A DNA stretch of 64,000 nucleotides from Gemmatimonas sp. (GTDB lineage Bacteria > Gemmatimonadota > Gemmatimonadetes > Gemmatimonadales > Gemmatimonadaceae): the NCBI RefSeq assembly GCF_031426495.1, contig NZ_JANPLK010000077.1:62001-126000 (forward strand). Direction: 5' to 3'. Below, piece by piece: positions 9,134 to 17,875 of the stretch. The translations under genes and the position numbers were made by a program. The notes beneath the pieces are model-generated. The model was given only the letters and a program-made list of their open reading frames with translations. It made no database searches and was not told where the DNA came from. Position 1 is the stretch's first letter, and each line of letters opens with the position of its first letter.

Positions 9134-10630
9134 ATGTCTCTTCCCCTCCCCGAGTACGATGGGCTCGATGGACTCGCCATCGCCGACCTGGTGCGCCGTC
9201 GTGAACTGAGCCCGGCCGATGTGACCGAAGCGGCGCTGGCCCGCGTGGCCGTCCGCAATCCGCGGCTCAACGCCGTGGTCCGTCCGCTCGACGCCATGGC
9301 CCGCGCGATGGCCGCGAAGGTCGATCTCGAGGCGCCCTTCGCTGGCGTACCGATGCTCATCAAGGACTTGATGACGGGTATCGCCGGCGTGCCCACCAGC
9401 GACGGCACCCGGGTGATGCAGGCCATCGTTCGTGAGCACGACAGTGAGCTGGTAGCGCGCTATCGCGGTGCCGGCGCCGTGTTCATCGGCAAGGCCAACA
9501 CCCCCGAACTCGGCCTCACACCGTATACCGAGAGCGAGGCGCTGGGCCCCGCGCGCAACCCGTGGGATCCTACCAAAACCACCGGCGGCTCGAGCGGTGG
9601 CTCCGGCGCGGCGGTGGCGGCGCGCATCGTGCCCATCGCCCACGGCGGCGACGGCGGTGGATCGCTGCGCATTCCAGCCTCCTGCAACGGCGTGTTCGCC
9701 ATCAAGCCCACCCGCGGCCGCCTGCCCACCGGCCCTGACATCGGCGACGCCTGGCGCGGCTTCGTGCAGGAGCATGTCATCACCCGCAGCGTGCGCGATT
9801 CCGCCGCGATGCTCGATGCCACCGCCGGCGAGGACGCCGGCACACCGGTGGCCTGTCCACCGCAGGAACGGCCGTTTCTCGATGAGGTCACGCGCGAGCC
9901 CGGGCGTCTGCGCATTGCCGTGACCACGACGCCGTTCTTCGGCAGCACGGTGCACCCCGACTGCGTGGCCGCACTCGAAGACGCCGCCGCGCTGCTGGAA
10001 TCGCTGGGGCACGACGTGATCCGCGCCGAACCGGTGGTCAATGGCGAGGTGTTAGCGCAGGCGTTTCTCACGGTGGTCGCCGCCGAAGCGCGCGCGGATA
10101 TCGAGTGGATCGGCGCCCAACTCAAACGCGCGCCACGTAGCGACGATGTGGAACTCACCACCTGGGCTCTTGGACTGGTGGGCAAAGCGGCCAGTGCCGC
10201 CGACTACGCCACGTCGGTCCGCACGCTGCAGATGGCAGGACGCACCGTGGGTCGCTTCTTCACCAACGTCGATGTGCTGGTCACGCCGACGTTGGGGGCG
10301 CCTCCCTTCACCATCGGTGCCCTGCAGCCCACGACCGCCGAACGCACCATGCTGCGCGTGGTGGCGGGACTCGGCCTTGGCGGTGTGCTCAAGGCCGCCG
10401 GCTTACTCAACGAGACCGCGAAGAAAGTGTACGGCTTCATTCCCTACACGCCGCTGTTCAACGTGACCGGCCAGCCCGCGATGTCCGTGCCATTGCATTG
10501 GAACGCCGCCGGTCTGCCGATCGGCACACAACTCGTGTCGCGCTTCGGCGACGAAGCCACGCTCTTTCGCGTGGCCGGTCAGTTGGAACGCGCCCGCCCG
10601 TGGGCGGGACGCATTCCGCCGCTGATCTGA
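9134..10630 (+). CDS. Amidase signature family hydrolase
   Basis: A 498-residue protein of standard length for the amidase signature family. The Ser-cisSer-Lys triad is visible: Lys77 in LIKDL, cis-Ser153 in TGGSSGGSGAAVAA and nucleophile Ser177 in GGDGGGSLRIPAS. It hydrolyses amide bonds; neither a GatA partner (GatB/C) nor other pathway genes are adjacent, so a general amidase is more likely than the Glu-tRNA(Gln) amidotransferase subunit. No signal peptide is evident. The start is supported by position (27 bases after the DCC gene) and by the typical N-terminus SIADLVRR-like helix (GLAIADLVRRRELSP). Convergent with the M28 peptidase gene, whose stop lies 11 bases away. Confidence 0.94.
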   Translation: MSLPLPEYDGLDGLAIADLVRRRELSPADVTEAALARVAVRNPRLNAVVRPLDAMARAMAAKVDLEAPFAGVPMLIKDLMTGIAGVPTSDGTRVMQAIVREHDSELVARYRGAGAVFIGKANTPELGLTPYTESEALGPARNPWDPTKTTGGSSGGSGAAVAARIVPIAHGGDGGGSLRIPASCNGVFAIKPTRGRLPTGPDIGDAWRGFVQEHVITRSVRDSAAMLDATAGEDAGTPVACPPQERPFLDEVTREPGRLRIAVTTTPFFGSTVHPDCVAALEDAAALLESLGHDVIRAEPVVNGEVLAQAFLTVVAAEARADIEWIGAQLKRAPRSDDVELTTWALGLVGKAASAADYATSVRTLQMAGRTVGRFFTNVDVLVTPTLGAPPFTIGALQPTTAERTMLRVVAGLGLGGVLKAAGLLNETAKKVYGFIPYTPLFNVTGQPAMSVPLHWNAAGLPIGTQLVSRFGDEATLFRVAGQLERARPWAGRIPPLI

Positions 10631-10641
10631 GGCGTGGCTGA

Positions 10642-11928
10642 TTACATCTTGGTCGCAGGCTTCAGCGTCGCACCAGCCAGTCGGCCTACGCCACCAAGCG
10701 TGGTCTGCGCGGCGTTCAAGCCCAGACGGAAATCTTTGTCGGTATAGGTGGACCATACGTCGGTGGGCTGGTGCCAGTGCGGGTTCCAGCCGTTGCCTGT
10801 CTGCGTGCCGCGCTCGTTCTCGCGCAAGCTGATCGCGGGAATGAGGTCCTGGAACGGTCCCGAGTCGGTGTTGGTCATATGAGGACCCACCTGCGCCGGA
10901 TAGTCGGTGGCGTACTTCGTGTTGGATTGGTGCAGCGCCCACGCCAGCTCCGACGACGCCTTCCACATCTTCGAGTTGATCTGGAACTCGATGTTCACGT
11001 CCGCTTCCGGACGCTGATCCTTGGCCATGGTGCCGTCGGCCTTCGGCATGCCGTGATCCCACATCATCATGTCGTGCTGGATCATGCCGAGCCACTTGGG
11101 TTCCGGATACTTGCCCGACCCCTTCGGCTCTTCGATACCCTGCAACTTCGCGCGCTGTTCGATGTACGCGCGCGCGCCGTTTAAGCCGCTCTCCTCGTTA
11201 TTCCACAGCACGAAGCGAATGGAGCGCTCGGTCTGCACGTCGGGGCTGCTGAAAATCCGCGCCAGTTCCATCACGAGTGCGGTGCCGGAGCCGTCGTCGT
11301 TCACGGCCTCGCCCCAGCCGATACCATCCATATGCGCACCCACGATGTACATCTCTTCCGGATGCGTCGTGCCGACCTTCGTGCAATACACTTCCTGACG
11401 CTCGCCCGGCGTGCTCGGCTCGGCGTTCAACGCGCGCAGCTTCGGGTCGGGCTGCAACAGCGAGTCGTTGTTCACACCGGTGCGCGTGCGAATACCGCGG
11501 TTGCGCCCACCGCCGGATGCCTGCGTGGGCGGCGGGCCGACACGACGGAGCGGCGGCTGACCGGCCGCGGGCGGCGTGGCGGCAGGCGGTGCAGCCGGGC
11601 GCTCGGCCAAGGTGGGCGGTTCGTAGCGATAGATGATGCGCTCGGTGTTCGAGCAGCCGTAGCTCTTGAGCTGCGCTTCGATCCAATCCACCGCATCGCG
11701 GTTGCGCTTGGTGCCCTGCTTCCGGTCGCCGAACTGCGTGAGTCCCTTCAGCGTGGTCTTGTACTTCTCCAGGTCGAGGCGCGCGACCATCAACGCGACC
11801 GGATCGGCAGAGTCGATCGGGGCAATCGCCGTCGGCAGCACCTGCTTCTGGGCGAGAGCGGGCGACGCCGTCAGGACGGCCACGACGGCCGAGAGGGACA
11901 GGGAAGTGAGCGTGCGCATCGTACGCAT
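10642..11928 (-). CDS. Secreted M28 family zinc aminopeptidase
   Basis: A 428-residue protein with a signal peptide (residues 1-27, ending ASPALAQ) from the ATG at 11928; a second ATG at 11919 would also work. Zinc-site residues of the M28 family are visible: His199 in GAHMDG, bridging Asp211 in VNDDGSG, the Glu pair in WNNEESG (245-246), Asp in MIQHDMMMWD (near 286) and a distal His in NPHWHQPTD. The N-terminal third has a Pro/Ala-rich stretch (about 111-135) inserted before the catalytic core. It should remove N-terminal amino acids from peptides in the periplasm or medium, in keeping with the other secreted peptidases in the window. It is divergent from the DUF4097 gene with 107 bases between starts. 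Confidence 0.94.
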   Translation of the reverse strand: MRTMRTLTSLSLSAVVAVLTASPALAQKQVLPTAIAPIDSADPVALMVARLDLEKYKTTLKGLTQFGDRKQGTKRNRDAVDWIEAQLKSYGCSNTERIIYRYEPPTLAERPAAPPAATPPAAGQPPLRRVGPPPTQASGGGRNRGIRTRTGVNNDSLLQPDPKLRALNAEPSTPGERQEVYCTKVGTTHPEEMYIVGAHMDGIGWGEAVNDDGSGTALVMELARIFSSPDVQTERSIRFVLWNNEESGLNGARAYIEQRAKLQGIEEPKGSGKYPEPKWLGMIQHDMMMWDHGMPKADGTMAKDQRPEADVNIEFQINSKMWKASSELAWALHQSNTKYATDYPAQVGPHMTNTDSGPFQDLIPAISLRENERGTQTGNGWNPHWHQPTDVWSTYTDKDFRLGLNAAQTTLGGVGRLAGATLKPATKM

Positions 11929-12035
11929 GATGTGGCGAGTGGAAAGGAAAACGTGGCAAAAACGTGGCGGGACCTTCAAACCATTCTGACGGACCGGGGC
12001 ATCCAAGCGTTGAGGTCACTTCTCAATACCTTCCC

Positions 12036-13163
12036 ATGAGCCCCATGTTTATCGCCTCTTCAAGCTCCGCCCGGTCGACGTCGTGCGCAACCGGCTTCGG
12101 CCGGCGCCTCTCGGCCTTGATTGCCGTGGCGACGTTCGTGCCCGCCGCACTGACCGCACAGACCGAGCGCCGCACACTTAGCGGTTCGCAGGTGGCGCTC
12201 TACAACGTGGCCGGCGAGGTCCGCATCGTGCGCGGCGACCGGCGCGACGTGCAGTTCGAGATCACCATGCGGGGACGGGACGCGAACCGCCTACGCATCG
12301 AGACCGGCACCGTACGCGGATTGCCGACCCTGCGCGTGATCTATCCCGACGACGATGTGGTCTATCGCGGCGGCCCCGAGCGGCGGTGGGGCGGCAGTAC
12401 CGAAACGCGGATCCGCGACGACGGGACGTGGGGCGGCGACGGATGGCGCGATCGCGACGGCCAGCGCGTGCGCGTGAAAACGTCGGGCAGCGGCCTCGAG
12501 GCGTGGGCCGACATCCGCGTGCTGGTCCCCAACGGCACGGCGCTCGACAGCTATCTCCTGGTGGGCGAGATGAGCGCCACCGACGTGGATTCCGATCTGC
12601 GTCTCGACGTGGCGTCGGCGCGCGTGTTTGCCACCGATACCCGCGGCACACTGATCATCGATGCCGGGTCGGGTGGCGTGTCGCTGCGGGGCACGCGCGG
12701 TCGTCGCCTGAGTGTCGACAACGGATCGGGCGGGGTCTCTCTGGATCGCGTGGCGAGCGACGAGTGCACGGTTGATACGGGCTCCGGCGGCGTCACGGCC
12801 ACGGAGCTGTCCTGCAAGCGCCTCTCGGTGGATGTCGGCTCGGGCAGTGTGCGACTCGGGAGCGTGTCCTCCAACGACGTGTCGGTTGATGCCGGCAGCG
12901 GTGGCGTCTCGATCGACATGGTGTCGTCTCCATCGTCGGTCACTGTCGACGCCGGCTCCGGTGGCGTCACGCTGGCACTGCCCGAGAATTTCGGTGCCGA
13001 AGTGGATATCGAAACGGGGAGCGGCAGCATCACCACCGATTTCGCGGTGCGCACGCGCACCCTGGAACGGCGCCACCTGCGCGGGACGATCGGCAATGGC
13101 GCAGGACGTGTCGTGGTGGAAACCGGATCCGGATCCGTCCGCTTGCGCCGATCGACGATGTAG
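12036..13163 (+). CDS. Exported DUF4097-type beta-solenoid repeat protein
   Basis: A 375-residue protein with an export signal (hydrophobic segment LSALIAVATFVPAALTAQ, about residues 26-44). From about residue 200 it consists of six to seven tandem units of roughly 19-21 residues, each with VDxGSGGV(S/T)L, typical of the DUF4097/putative adhesin right-handed beta fold. The first half is a charged beta-rich domain (ALYNVAGEVRIVRGDRRDVQFEI). Function in the family is unknown; members sit in the envelope and are often linked to stress or sensing. Start 12036 is used; ATG 12045 is an alternative. The MATE gene begins 15 bases after the stop, so the two are probably one transcript. Confidence 0.85.
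   Translation: MSPMFIASSSSARSTSCATGFGRRLSALIAVATFVPAALTAQTERRTLSGSQVALYNVAGEVRIVRGDRRDVQFEITMRGRDANRLRIETGTVRGLPTLRVIYPDDDVVYRGGPERRWGGSTETRIRDDGTWGGDGWRDRDGQRVRVKTSGSGLEAWADIRVLVPNGTALDSYLLVGEMSATDVDSDLRLDVASARVFATDTRGTLIIDAGSGGVSLRGTRGRRLSVDNGSGGVSLDRVASDECTVDTGSGGVTATELSCKRLSVDVGSGSVRLGSVSSNDVSVDAGSGGVSIDMVSSPSSVTVDAGSGGVTLALPENFGAEVDIETGSGSITTDFAVRTRTLERRHLRGTIGNGAGRVVVETGSGSVRLRRSTM
12650..13060 (+). repeat. Degenerate ~60-bp tandem coding repeat (GSGGV units)
   Basis: Codons for Gly-Ser-Gly-Gly-Val recur about every 60 bases through the second half of the DUF4097 gene. Units differ in sequence but keep the spacing, which fits solenoid rungs under protein-level selection rather than recent DNA duplication. 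Confidence 0.75.
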
Positions 13164-13178
13164 TTGAGCCTTCGCGCC

Positions 13179-14591
13179 ATGCATGAATTGGCGCAGGACC
13201 ACGACACGCGGTCGTGGTGGCAGGCAGTGCGCGGCGCGCTGCGCGGCACAACGCACGACTACACGACCGGTCCGATCGGGCGCTCCATTTTCCTCCTCGC
13301 CATACCGATGGTGCTGGAGATGATCATGGAGAGCCTGTTCGCGCTCTCCGACGTGTTCTTCGTGGCGCGACTCGGTGCGAGCGCGGTGGCCACCGTGGGG
13401 CTCACCGAGTCGATGATGATCGTGGTCTACACGATTGCGATGGGGTTGGCGATCGCCGGCACGGCAGTGGTGGCGCGACGGGTGGGCGAGCGTGATGCCG
13501 GTGGTGCCGCGCGCGCGGCCGTGCAGATGATCACGCTTGGTGTGATGGCGTCGGTGGTGATCGGTATGGTCGGCGCGCTGGCAGCCCCCGCGCTGCTGCG
13601 CGCCATGGGCGCGACCGATGACGTACTCGCCACTGGCACGATGTTCACCCGCGTGTTGTTGGGCGGCAGCGGCACGGCGTTTCTGCTGTTCGTGATCAAT
13701 GCGGCGTTTCGTGGCGCCGGCGACGCGGCGGTCTCCATGCGCGTGTTGTGGCTGGCCAACGCGATCAATATTGTGCTAGGCCCCATGCTCATTTTTGGTG
13801 TGGGGCCGTTTCCCCAACTCGGCGTAACCGGCGCGGCTATCGCGACGACGATCGGCCGCGGCACCGGCGTGTGCTACGCCCTCTGGCGGCTCACCCGTGG
13901 CTCCGGGCATCTGCGCGTCACGCGCGAGCATTTGGTGTTCGAGTGGGACACCATGCGCTCCATGCTGCGCCTGTCGGTGAACGCCACCTTTCAGGTGCTG
14001 GTGGGCAGCTTGAGCTGGATGGTGCTCATCCGCCTCATGGCATCGTTCGGCAATGCCGCGATGGCCGGCTACACGATCGCCGTGCGCATGATCATGTTCG
14101 CGATGCTTCCCGCCTGGGGGCTCGGCAACGCCGCCGCCACCATGGTGGGGCAAGCGCTTGGCGCGCGGAATCCCGATCGCGCCAACGCCGCCGTATGGAC
14201 CGCAGCGCGCTATAACGTGGCCTTTCTCGGGCTCATGGGCGCCATCTTCGTGCTCTTCGCACGGCCCATCGTGGCCGGCTTCACGACCGATCCCGCGGTC
14301 ACCGAGGTGGCGGTGTTCGGCCTTCGCGTCATGGCCGCCGGGTTTCCGTTCTTCGCCTTCGGCATGGTGCTCACCCAAGCCTTCAACGGCGCCGGTGATA
14401 CGCGCACACCCACCAACATCAACATCGCCGTGTTCTGGGCGTTCGAACTGCCGCTGGCGTGGCTGCTCACCACGCAGACGGCTATGGGCTCACACGCCGT
14501 GTTCGTATCGGTCTTGGCCGCCTACACGCTGCTGGCGGCGGTCAGTGCGGTGATGTTCCGCAGGGGGGCGTGGCGCACGCAGCGGGTGTAG
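13179..14591 (+). CDS. MATE family multidrug/cation antiporter
   Basis: A 470-residue membrane protein with about twelve hydrophobic segments and the two-lobed MatE pattern (SIFLLAIPMVLEMIMESLFA near residue 36; second lobe from about residue 260). It would export organic cations or drugs in exchange for Na+ or H+. The ATG at 13179 is preferred over the TTG at 13164. It follows the DUF4097 gene by 15 bases. The last 50 bases overlap the 3' end of a minus-strand lipoprotein gene (14542-14591). A second, clearly different MATE gene lies 2 kb away on the opposite strand. Confidence 0.93.
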   Translation: MHELAQDHDTRSWWQAVRGALRGTTHDYTTGPIGRSIFLLAIPMVLEMIMESLFALSDVFFVARLGASAVATVGLTESMMIVVYTIAMGLAIAGTAVVARRVGERDAGGAARAAVQMITLGVMASVVIGMVGALAAPALLRAMGATDDVLATGTMFTRVLLGGSGTAFLLFVINAAFRGAGDAAVSMRVLWLANAINIVLGPMLIFGVGPFPQLGVTGAAIATTIGRGTGVCYALWRLTRGSGHLRVTREHLVFEWDTMRSMLRLSVNATFQVLVGSLSWMVLIRLMASFGNAAMAGYTIAVRMIMFAMLPAWGLGNAAATMVGQALGARNPDRANAAVWTAARYNVAFLGLMGAIFVLFARPIVAGFTTDPAVTEVAVFGLRVMAAGFPFFAFGMVLTQAFNGAGDTRTPTNINIAVFWAFELPLAWLLTTQTAMGSHAVFVSVLAAYTLLAAVSAVMFRRGAWRTQRV

Positions 14592-15180
14592 CGGGGGTGG
14601 TGGTGGTTGCGCTGTCGGGAGAGAGCGCCGCGCGAAGGGATCCTATCAGCGACCCACGATTGCCGAAGTCCCAGCCGGCACCATAGCGCAGATCGGCGAT
14701 CACGAATTGCGGGCTTTTCGGATTCGCATTGGTTCTCGGCACGATCACCAGGGTGTCCGTCCACCTGACCGTCGGCGGCTGCATCGCGTTGGTGAACGCC
14801 ATCACGGCGAAGGTGGTGTCGCCGCGCTTGGCGAGACTCCGAATGCCGAACGACGTGTTGCCCTCGAATAGACTGCCGAACAGGTCGCCCTCCGTGAAAG
14901 GCGGTTTCTCGCCGGGTGCGCGGCGCGACGCATCATCACGTGCGTGGCGCGCCTTAACGAGCAAACCTACCAGTGTGGAATCGAGGTACGGCTGCACGGC
15001 ATCGAGCGCGAGCGAGTCGGGAACACCGTCTACGCCGAGACCATCGAGCAGCGTGTAGAACTGCGCGGCCATTTCCGACGGCGACGAGGGCGCGGACGGT
15101 CGGCAGCCGGCCACGGCTGACAGCGTCAGCGCCATGGAGGCCGCAGCCAGACGCAGGCAATGATGGAACGGCGTGTTCAC
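14542..15180 (-). CDS. Lipoprotein of unknown function
   Basis: A 212-residue protein starting at GTG 15180, which overlaps the TGA of the hydrolase gene upstream (GTGA), a sign of translational coupling. The N-terminus ends in the lipobox VAGC with Cys26. The mature part (MAAQFYTLLDGLGV..., later YLDSTLVGLLVKARHARD and RYGAGWDFGNRGSLIG) resembles small DUF3828-like periplasmic proteins, but this is tentative. It is the fourth and last gene of the beta-lactamase/MATE/hydrolase operon. The final ~20 residues are Thr/Pro/Cys-rich and overlap the convergent MATE gene by 50 bases. Confidence 0.75.
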   Translation of the reverse strand: MNTPFHHCLRLAAASMALTLSAVAGCRPSAPSSPSEMAAQFYTLLDGLGVDGVPDSLALDAVQPYLDSTLVGLLVKARHARDDASRRAPGEKPPFTEGDLFGSLFEGNTSFGIRSLAKRGDTTFAVMAFTNAMQPPTVRWTDTLVIVPRTNANPKSPQFVIADLRYGAGWDFGNRGSLIGSLRAALSPDSATTTTPATPAACATPPCGTSPH

Positions 15181-16517
15181 TTCGGGCTTCCCGGTTTCGC
15201 TCTGTTTGGCACCCGCGACGACAGCGGCGCCGGCGTATACGATGGCACGAATCGACATCCTTTGGCCGGATCGTACGTGGGCTCAACGCGTGCACACGAC
15301 GCGGCGACGGCCTTTGGTGTTGGTGTGGCGCCCCGCTCCACCCACGCCAACAGCGCGTGCATGGCGCTCACGTACTGGGCGTCGCTCAGGTAGCTGTGCT
15401 CGCTGTCCTGCGTGAACAGCTGCACCAGCGCCTTGGCTCGGCCCGCGCGCTCCATGGTGTGACGGAACGTACTCTCGAGCTCGACGAACGCAGTGGGATC
15501 GTCGATGGCGTGCATCGTGAGCACGGGCACCGGAATACGACCGGTGGGATCGGCATCGGCCGATAGTGTAGCAACCGCTACAGAATCAGCGAGGTAGCGC
15601 GCGATCTTGTCATTCAGCGCCGCACCACCGGCGTAGGTCACGCCAGTGGTCGTGAACGGATTCGCACCGCTCGTCCGCTTCGTCACGATATCCTGAAAGT
15701 GCCAGGTACCCCAGTTCAGGTGTGCGATCAGTGTGCGCTCGGGTACGCGCACCGCGGCGAGAATCGTAGCCAGATGTTGCGCCTGCTCTGGCGAGCGCGC
15801 GGCCGCCGGCTTCCGTACCCCGGTGCACGCGTCCACGCGATCGGCCAACTGCCCGCGCGTGAGCTTCGCGCCTACGGGCAAGCCGTGCCACAACGGATAC
15901 TGCGGTTCGTCGGCCCGCGGATGATCGCCACACACCGCCTGATACACCACGCGCAGATCCATCCGGAAGTCGTACGATAAGCTGGCTCCACCCAAGACGC
16001 CGCTCGTGAGCAGCACGGCATCGTACGGAACGCGTCCCTGCATATCACGCGCCCCGAACAGCTCCGCCGTACGCGCCGCCACGCCGGCGCCCCACGACTG
16101 CCCGTGCAGAATCGTGCGCTCGGGCCGGCCGAACTGCGCGATGAATTGCTGCAGAGAGCGCTCCACGTCTTCCGCCGCCGACCGTACCGCGACACCACCT
16201 TGGCGATACGTACTGGCCACCACGGCGAAGCCCATGCGCGTCCAGATATTCCACCGCGTGAGATCGTCGGCACTGCCCTTGGCGTCGGGGACGCCGAGGT
16301 CGGGCCCGCCATGCGCGTGCACCACCAGTCGCCTCTTCCACGGCGTCGGCATCGCGATCCAGTAGAACGCGCCGGTGCTGTCCTTGCCCAGTGAGCACTG
16401 GACGGTGGCGGGGATACCGTCGGGACACGGCGTCGGGACGGCGCGCGTCTCCTGCGCGCCTAGGGATCCGATCGCCAACGCCACGAACACGACGGCTCGT
16501 CGAGCGTAACGCATCAT
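15177..16517 (-). CDS. Secreted alpha/beta hydrolase (S9-like peptidase/esterase)
   Basis: A 446-residue protein with a signal peptide (about 1-21, ending GSLGAQ). The nucleophile elbow is GQSWGAG with Ser141; likely acid Asp in HAIDDPTAF and His in DSEHSYLS near residues 340-380 complete the triad. An oxyanion motif HAHGGPDLG sits near residue 67. The fold is that of prolyl-oligopeptidase catalytic domains or esterases, but no propeller is present. ATG 16517 overlaps the MATE stop (ATGA) and its own TGA overlaps the lipoprotein GTG, so it is an internal gene of a coupled operon. The substrate could be an antibiotic or peptide, inferred only from its neighbours. Confidence 0.87.
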   Translation of the reverse strand: MMRYARRAVVFVALAIGSLGAQETRAVPTPCPDGIPATVQCSLGKDSTGAFYWIAMPTPWKRRLVVHAHGGPDLGVPDAKGSADDLTRWNIWTRMGFAVVASTYRQGGVAVRSAAEDVERSLQQFIAQFGRPERTILHGQSWGAGVAARTAELFGARDMQGRVPYDAVLLTSGVLGGASLSYDFRMDLRVVYQAVCGDHPRADEPQYPLWHGLPVGAKLTRGQLADRVDACTGVRKPAAARSPEQAQHLATILAAVRVPERTLIAHLNWGTWHFQDIVTKRTSGANPFTTTGVTYAGGAALNDKIARYLADSVAVATLSADADPTGRIPVPVLTMHAIDDPTAFVELESTFRHTMERAGRAKALVQLFTQDSEHSYLSDAQYVSAMHALLAWVERGATPTPKAVAASCARVEPTYDPAKGCRFVPSYTPAPLSSRVPNRAKPGSPK

Positions 16518-17875
16518 ACCGCCAGCCGGGCCGTGGCCATCTTCAACTCCTTGCGCTGGAGCTCACCGCGCAACAGCCACAGCGTGAATGCCGCCTGCAG
16601 CGTCATCGTGATCACCGAGAGATACCACACCTGCTTGATCTGAAAGCCCGGGCGATGCGACAACCACCACACCGGCACAGCGAACGTGATGAGGCGCGTG
16701 GCACTGGCGATCAGCGACGGCACGGTATTGCCGAGTGCTTGGAACATGCCACCACACGTGAAGCCCAAACCGGACGCCACGAAATTCCACGAGATCGTGC
16801 CCAGGAACTGCGAGGCCACGGCAATCACTGCTGCTTCCTTCGTGAATCCCTGCACCAGCAGTTCGGGACGCCACTGACACAGCAGTGTGAGCAACGCCAT
16901 GGGGATGCTGCCCATGATCGCCGCCCACTTGAACGTGTCGCGCACGCGGTCGAGGTGACCAGCGCCCATGTTCTGCCCAGCCATCGGCGCCGCCGAGAAC
17001 GCCACCGCCATTGCTGGCAGGAACATCGACTGCATGAGGCGCGACCCGATGCCATAGCCGGCCTGCGCCTCTGGGCCGAACTGCTTGATGGCCGTGTAAA
17101 TCACCGCCGTGAATACGAACATCAGGGCGAACTCGGCACCCGGCGGCACACCGATCTTCAGCATGCGCGTGAGCACGTCGGTGCGCACCGAAAGCAGCTC
17201 GCGCTTGAACGTCACGTAATGTTCGAGTCGCACGAAATACACCGCCGTCGCAATCACGCCGATGGCGATGGCCAGTGAACTCGCCAGCCCCGCGCCCGCG
17301 ACACCAAGCGGCCGCCCGGTGCCCCACCCCGCAATGAAGATCGGCGCGAAGATGATATTCAGCACGACCGTGAGCATCTGCACCAACATGCCGGGCTTCA
17401 CGATGCCGGTGCCGCGCAAGGCACTGCCCATGGATACCAGCGCGAACTGCAGCGCAAGCCCTGGGATGTACCAGCGCAGGTACGACGTACCGGCGGCGAT
17501 GGTCTCAGCGTTCGAACCAAGCGCGCTCATGTAGCGGCCGCACAGCGCATACCCGAAGATCAACGTCCCGATGCCGCACACAAAGGCCCAGAGCACGCTC
17601 TGATTGAACACCAGATTCGCATCGGGTTGATCCTTGCGGCCCACCGCGTGCGCAATAAGCGCCATCGTACTCACGCCGAGAATCTGCGTGAACGACATGA
17701 TGATGAACTGCACATTGCCGGCGGCACTCACGCCGGCCACGGCTGCGTCGCCCAGTCGCGCCACGAAGAAGAGGTCGACGAGGAAGTACAACGTCTGGAA
17801 AATCATGCCGAGCGCCATCGGCACCGCGAGGCGCACGATGTGGCGAGGGATGGAACCGGTGGTGAGATCGTTCAC
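16514..17875 (-). CDS. MATE family efflux transporter (second paralogue)
   Basis: A 453-residue protein with about twelve membrane segments. GTG 17875 was chosen because it overlaps the beta-lactamase stop (GTGA) and places the conserved MatE N-terminus (LTTGSIPRHIVRLAVPMALG) at residue 4; a longer frame exists to 17908 but would intrude into the upstream gene. Its stop overlaps the hydrolase ATG by four bases. The co-operon with a beta-lactamase-like protein suggests export of a toxic compound. It differs in sequence from the MATE gene at 13179, so this is not a local recent duplication. Confidence 0.93.
   Translation of the reverse strand: MNDLTTGSIPRHIVRLAVPMALGMIFQTLYFLVDLFFVARLGDAAVAGVSAAGNVQFIIMSFTQILGVSTMALIAHAVGRKDQPDANLVFNQSVLWAFVCGIGTLIFGYALCGRYMSALGSNAETIAAGTSYLRWYIPGLALQFALVSMGSALRGTGIVKPGMLVQMLTVVLNIIFAPIFIAGWGTGRPLGVAGAGLASSLAIAIGVIATAVYFVRLEHYVTFKRELLSVRTDVLTRMLKIGVPPGAEFALMFVFTAVIYTAIKQFGPEAQAGYGIGSRLMQSMFLPAMAVAFSAAPMAGQNMGAGHLDRVRDTFKWAAIMGSIPMALLTLLCQWRPELLVQGFTKEAAVIAVASQFLGTISWNFVASGLGFTCGGMFQALGNTVPSLIASATRLITFAVPVWWLSHRPGFQIKQVWYLSVITMTLQAAFTLWLLRGELQRKELKMATARLAV

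Noticed and set aside
8645..10012. Upstream extension of the ABC-F frame on the minus strand
   Set aside because: It is antisense to the DCC and amidase genes, both of which show intact active-site motifs.
9134..10630. GatA subunit of the Glu-tRNA(Gln) amidotransferase
   Set aside because: No gatB or gatC is adjacent and the sequence has general amidase character; a stand-alone amidase is more probable.
12650..13060. CRISPR-like array because of regular spacing
   Set aside because: The repeats are degenerate, lie in frame inside a coding region and encode solenoid rungs; no spacers or cas genes exist.
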